Source: Janibacter alkaliphilus (GTDB lineage: Bacteria > Actinomycetota > Actinomycetes > Actinomycetales > Dermatophilaceae). From it: a DNA stretch of 64,000 nt. Numbering within the stretch: position 1 is the first letter of the stretch; each line of letters starts with the position of its first letter. The DNA is taken from positions 1,302,001-1,366,000 of the forward strand of contig NZ_JACBZX010000001.1 in assembly GCF_013408565.1 (NCBI RefSeq). The letters run 5' to 3'. Of the stretch, positions 60,832 to 64,000 are shown one piece after another. The translations under genes were made by a program, and so were the position numbers. Under the pieces are notes generated by a model. The model had not been told where the DNA came from. It was given only the letters and a program-made list of their open reading frames with translations, and did not search any database.

Positions 60832-63104
60832 GCACCCCGCTCGACACCGTCACCCACGCCGAGCAGACCCCCGAGGTCGACCAGCCCTGGGCCGACCTCG
60901 GGCTCAAGCCGGACGAGTACGAGCGCATCCGCGACATCCTCGGCCGTCGCCCGACCGCCGCCGAGCTGGCGATGTACTCGGTGATGTGGTCCGAGCACTG
61001 CTCCTACAAGTCCTCCAAGGTCCACCTGCGCCGCTTCGGCGACCTGCCCAGCGAGACCCCGCTCGGCAAGACCCTCGCCGGCATCGGCGAGAACGCCGGG
61101 GTCATCGACATCGGCCAGGGCTGGGCGGTCACCTTCAAGGCCGAGTCGCACAACCACCCCAGCTACGTCGAGCCCTACCAGGGCGCCGCCACCGGGGTCG
61201 GCGGCATCGTCCGCGACATCATGGCGATGGGCGCCCGCCCGATCGCTGTCATGGACCCGCTGCGCTTCGGCGCCATCGACCACCCCGACACCGCCCGGGT
61301 GCTGCCGGGCGTCGTCTCCGGGGTCGGCGGCTACGGCAACAGCCTCGGCCTGCCCAACATCGGCGGCGAGGTCGTCTTCGACGAGTGCTACCAGGGCAAC
61401 CCGCTGGTCAACGCCCTCTGCGTCGGCGCGCTGCGCCACGAGGACCTGCACCTGGCCAGGGCGAGCGGCGCCGGCAACCTCGTCGTCCTCTTCGGCGCGA
61501 AGACCGGCGGCGACGGCATCGGCGGCGTCTCCGTGCTCGCCTCGGAGACCTTCGAGGACGAAGGACCGGCCAAGCGCCCCGCGGTCCAGGTCGGCGACCC
61601 CTTCGCCGAGAAGGTGCTCATCGAGTGCTGCCTCGATCTCTACCGCGCCGAGGTCGTCGACGGCATCCAGGATCTCGGCGGCGCCGGGCTGTCCTGCGCC
61701 ACCTCCGAGCTCGCCTCGGCCGGCGACGGCGGCATGGAGATCGAGCTCGACCTCGTGCCGCTGCGCGACTCCACCCTCCGGCCCGAGGAGATCCTCATGT
61801 CGGAGAGCCAGGAGCGGATGATGGCGGTGGTATCGCCCGAGCACCTGACGCGCTTCATGGAGATCACCGAGCGCTGGGACGTCGAGGCCACCGTGCTCGG
61901 CCGGGTCACCGGCGGCGACCGGCTGCAGATCACCTGGGGCGGGGAGACCATCGTCGACGTCCCCCCGCGCTCGGTCGCTCACGACGGCCCGGTGTACGAG
62001 CGCCCGATCGCCCGGCCCGGCTGGATCGACGCCGTGCAGGCCGACACCACCGCCGACCTGCCCCGGCCCGAGGGCGAGCAGATCGCCCAGACCGTGCTCG
62101 ACCTGCTCGCCTCGCCGAACCTCTGCGACAAGAGCTGGATCACCGAGCAGTACGACCGGTACGTGCGCGGCAACACCGCCCAGGCCATGCCCTTCGACGC
62201 CGGCGTGGTCCGGGTGGACGAGTCCACCGGCCTCGGGGTCGCTCTGGCCACCGACGGCAACGGCCGCTACGGCCGGCTCGACCCCTACGCCGGGGCCCAG
62301 TCCTCGCTGGCCGAGTCCTACCGCAACGTCGCCACCAGCGGCGCCCTGCCGCTCGCCGTCACCGACTGCCTCAACTTCGGCTCGCCCGAGGACCCGGGCG
62401 TGATGTGGCAGTTCCAGCGGGCGGTCGAGGGGCTCTACGACGCCTGCCTCGAGCTGGGCATCCCGGTCACCGGCGGCAACGTCTCCTTCTACAACCAGAC
62501 CGGCGAGACGGCGATCCACCCCACCCCGGTCGTCGGCGTGCTCGGCGTCCTCGACGACGTGCGCCGCGCCGTGCGCTCCGGCTTTCCCGCCGCCGGCGAG
62601 GTCGTCCTCCTCCTCGGCGAGACCCGCGACGAGCTCGACGGCAGCGAGTGGGCGAAGGCGGTGCACGGTCACCTCGGCGGCACCCCGCCGCGGGTGGACC
62701 TGGCCGCCGAGAAGGCCCTGGCGGACCTCTTCGTCGAGGCCGGCCGGGCCGGTCTGCTCACCAGCGCCCACGACCTCTCCGACGGCGGTCTGGCGGTGGG
62801 GCTGGCCGAGTCGGTGATGACCCACGGCGTCGGTGCCTCGATCGACCTCGCCTCGGTGGGCGGGGACGGGCTCGACGACGCCACCGCTCTGCTCAGCGAG
62901 AGCGGCGCCCGGGCGCTGGTGACCGTCGCCGGCGAGGCCGACGTGGCGACCCTGCTGGGGATCGCCGCCACCTACGGGGTGCCGATCACCCGGCTGGGCA
63001 CCACCGACGGGGATCGCTTGCGGGTCAAGGGAACTCGTGGGCTGACCGTCGAGGAGCTGCGTGCCGCGCACACCGGCACGATGCCGCGCTACTTCGCGTC
63101 CTGA
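60828..63104 (+). CDS. purL: Phosphoribosylformylglycinamidine synthase subunit PurL
   Basis: 758 residues from GTG 60828, the small PurL type that needs PurQ and PurS. Motifs include [20 protein letters not shown] near the N-terminus, [66 protein letters not shown] and the C-terminal [17 protein letters not shown] and [15 protein letters not shown]. It binds FGAR and ATP and completes the amidination step. It ends at a strong terminator at 63156. Last gene of purSQL. Confidence 0.97.
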   Translation: MSTPLDTVTHAEQTPEVDQPWADLGLKPDEYERIRDILGRRPTAAELAMYSVMWSEHCSYKSSKVHLRRFGDLPSETPLGKTLAGIGENAGVIDIGQGWAVTFKAESHNHPSYVEPYQGAATGVGGIVRDIMAMGARPIAVMDPLRFGAIDHPDTARVLPGVVSGVGGYGNSLGLPNIGGEVVFDECYQGNPLVNALCVGALRHEDLHLARASGAGNLVVLFGAKTGGDGIGGVSVLASETFEDEGPAKRPAVQVGDPFAEKVLIECCLDLYRAEVVDGIQDLGGAGLSCATSELASAGDGGMEIELDLVPLRDSTLRPEEILMSESQERMMAVVSPEHLTRFMEITERWDVEATVLGRVTGGDRLQITWGGETIVDVPPRSVAHDGPVYERPIARPGWIDAVQADTTADLPRPEGEQIAQTVLDLLASPNLCDKSWITEQYDRYVRGNTAQAMPFDAGVVRVDESTGLGVALATDGNGRYGRLDPYAGAQSSLAESYRNVATSGALPLAVTDCLNFGSPEDPGVMWQFQRAVEGLYDACLELGIPVTGGNVSFYNQTGETAIHPTPVVGVLGVLDDVRRAVRSGFPAAGEVVLLLGETRDELDGSEWAKAVHGHLGGTPPRVDLAAEKALADLFVEAGRAGLLTSAHDLSDGGLAVGLAESVMTHGVGASIDLASVGGDGLDDATALLSESGARALVTVAGEADVATLLGIAATYGVPITRLGTTDGDRLRVKGTRGLTVEELRAAHTGTMPRYFAS

Positions 63105-63155
63105 GCGCCTGAGCAGTCAGCAGGCTCCGTTCCCCAGCGTCAGGATCTCGCCCGG

Positions 63156-63197
63156 GCACGACGAAGCCCCCGCCGATCACGGCGGGGGCCTTCGTGC
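63156..63197. terminator. Strong bidirectional terminator after purL
   Basis: GCACGACGAAGCCCCCGCCG pairs with CGGCGGGGGCCTTCGTGC around a short ATCA loop, with a small bulge. It serves purSQL on one side and the convergent 30-residue ORF on the other (15 bp beyond that ORF's stop). Confidence 0.85.
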
Positions 63198-63211
63198 TGG
63201 GTGTCTGAGGT

Positions 63212-63304
63212 TCAGCCCCGCAGGTGCTCGATCGGGGCCCAGCTACGACCGAGGTCACGGACGAGTCGGGTGCTGCTGCGGAGGGCGTTGGACAGAGCGG
63301 TCAT
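63212..63304 (-). CDS. 30-residue ORF divergent from the LysR gene
   Basis: Encodes a 30-residue peptide starting MTALSNALRSSTRLVRD and ending IEHLRG. AAAGGTGGT, a near-perfect ribosome binding site, stands 7 bp upstream of ATG 63304, and the ORF ends 15 bp before a strong terminator, so it has promoter side, ribosome site, ORF and terminator in order. The peptide is basic and amphipathic, with no signal sequence. I do not recognise it. Its divergent arrangement with a LysR gene suggests it is a target of that regulator. Confidence 0.55.
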   Translation of the reverse strand: MTALSNALRSSTRLVRDLGRSWAPIEHLRG

Positions 63305-63411
63305 TGTGGAACCACCTTTCTGCTGGTCGGTGACTGACAGGTACTACTCTGACCGAGTTTTTCTGTAAGCACAAGCGCATATTTGTGAACGATATGTGTA
63401 AGGTGTGCTTC

Positions 63412-64000
63412 ATGTTCTCGCCCGAGCACCTCGTCTCGCTCAAGGCCGTCGTCCAGGAGGGCACGGTGCTCGCCGCGGCCGACCAGCTCGGCCTCTCGCC
63501 CTCGGCGATCAGCCAGCAGCTCTCCCGGCTGCAGAAGGAGGTCGGCCAGCCGGTGCTCGTGCGCCAGGGTCGGGGCCTGGTCCCCACCGACGCGGCCGCG
63601 ATCCTCGTCCAGGTCGCCGACGAGATGCAGTACCTCGAGGAGACCGCCCGCGCCGAGCTGGACCGGCTCGGCAGCGAGGTCGCCGGTCGGCTGACCTGGG
63701 CGTCCTTCCCCACCGCCCTGGTCGGGCTGCTCGCCCCGGCCTCGGCGCTGCTGCGCGAGCGGCACCCAGCGCTGATCCTCACCTTCCACGAGCTGGAGGC
63801 CGACCTCTCGCTGGAGCCGCTGCGCCGCGGCGACGTCGACGTCGCCGTGGTGCACGACTGGACGGACGCCCACTTCACCCTCCCGGAGGGGCTGCGTGCC
63901 GGGGTGCTCGGCACCGACATCGTCGACCTCGTCGCCCCGGCCGACCACGGGCTGTCGCTGCGCGACGGGGCGGTCGACCCGGACGGGCTCGACGGGCAGA
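63412..64000 (+). CDS. LysR-family transcriptional regulator (3' truncated)
   Basis: 196 residues visible, running off the window end. N-terminal helix-turn-helix: LVSLKAVVQEGTVLAAADQL, GLSPSAISQQLSRLQKEVGQ, VLVRQGRGLVPT; then the linker helix and the start of the substrate-binding domain (LEADLSLEPLRRGDVDVAVV). AAGG lies 9 bp before ATG 63412. The upstream ~100 bp is strikingly AT-rich for this window (GAGTTTTTCTGTAAGC, CATATTTGTGAACGATATGT) and should hold the divergent promoters and LysR box. Ligand unknown. Confidence 0.9.
   Translation, partial: MFSPEHLVSLKAVVQEGTVLAAADQLGLSPSAISQQLSRLQKEVGQPVLVRQGRGLVPTDAAAILVQVADEMQYLEETARAELDRLGSEVAGRLTWASFPTALVGLLAPASALLRERHPALILTFHELEADLSLEPLRRGDVDVAVVHDWTDAHFTLPEGLRAGVLGTDIVDLVAPADHGLSLRDGAVDPDGLDGQ

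Noticed and set aside
60681..63071. Long minus-strand open frame opposite purL
   Set aside because: Shadow of purL and the end of purQ; no ribosome site and no domain.

Overview
The window is about 73-75% GC by eye, with very high GC at third codon positions, many GTG starts, GTGA/ATGA stop-start overlaps and frequent leaderless-type promoters (TAnnnT 6-8 nt before the start codon). Gene content (PurS-dependent purine synthesis, SigE-family sigma factors, DUF3151, DUF5302, DUF1059, an ergothioneine egtB-egtD pair, a 6C-type small RNA) points to an actinobacterium, most likely a Micrococcales member related to Intrasporangiaceae. That placement is an inference; no rRNA or tRNA is present. I see no integrase, transposase, phage gene or CRISPR array.

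Layout. 1-6.6 kb: a partial zinc-ribbon membrane protein, then a tightly coupled minus-strand operon (permuted ATP-grasp/alpha-E, transglutaminase, patatin, PlsC-like acyltransferase) followed by a TetR gene. 6.6-8.2 kb: a 30-bp repeat array, then an ECF41-type sigma factor and a DUF1059 gene, each behind the same promoter motif. 8.6-16.9 kb: a DEAD-box helicase, a dioxygenase-like lipoprotein, a large LuxR ATPase regulator (frameshifted), a thioesterase, a broken membrane-protein gene and a YbaK-type deacylase. 17-19.7 kb: a Pro/Asp-rich leader ORF coupled to two CNNM/CorC-type membrane proteins. 19.8-22 kb: egtB-egtD. 22-24.9 kb: a lower-GC patch with a membrane protein, a 2-hydroxyacid dehydrogenase and a DUF4352 lipo/membrane protein. 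24.9-36.6 kb: photolyase, a 1241-residue transglutaminase-DUF2126 protein, a lipase-like hydrolase, a Tat-type lipoprotein, an HAD-PlsC fusion, a lipid kinase and serS. 36.8-43.2 kb: DUF368 transporter, TrmH methyltransferase, acyltransferase, aminotransferase, fructose-bisphosphate aldolase and DUF3151. 43.4-64 kb: a purine region (purA, purD, purC, purSQL) interleaved with regulators, HelD, a 6C-like RNA, SoxR, three sigma/membrane-partner pairs and two toxin-antitoxin modules, ending with a divergent 30-residue ORF and a partial LysR regulator.

How it works together. Core metabolism (purines, glycolysis, seryl-tRNA, phospholipid acylation) forms a backbone into which small regulatory cassettes are inserted. 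The most notable are three paralogous SigE-family sigma genes, each overlapping or abutting a gene for a single-pass membrane protein with a shared GGR-(R)n juxtamembrane motif, all within 8.3 kb and separated by pur genes and toxin-antitoxin pairs. A second theme is intergenic repeats: a CGCAACTGCCCGGGCA family at three loci, a CAGCTGCCTAGG family at four loci, and several locus-specific perfect inverted repeats.

Data caution. Four genes carry a single-base deletion inside or beside a G/C run that breaks the expected protein, which suggests residual sequence errors rather than four independent pseudogenes; one of these genes also has an in-frame TAG.
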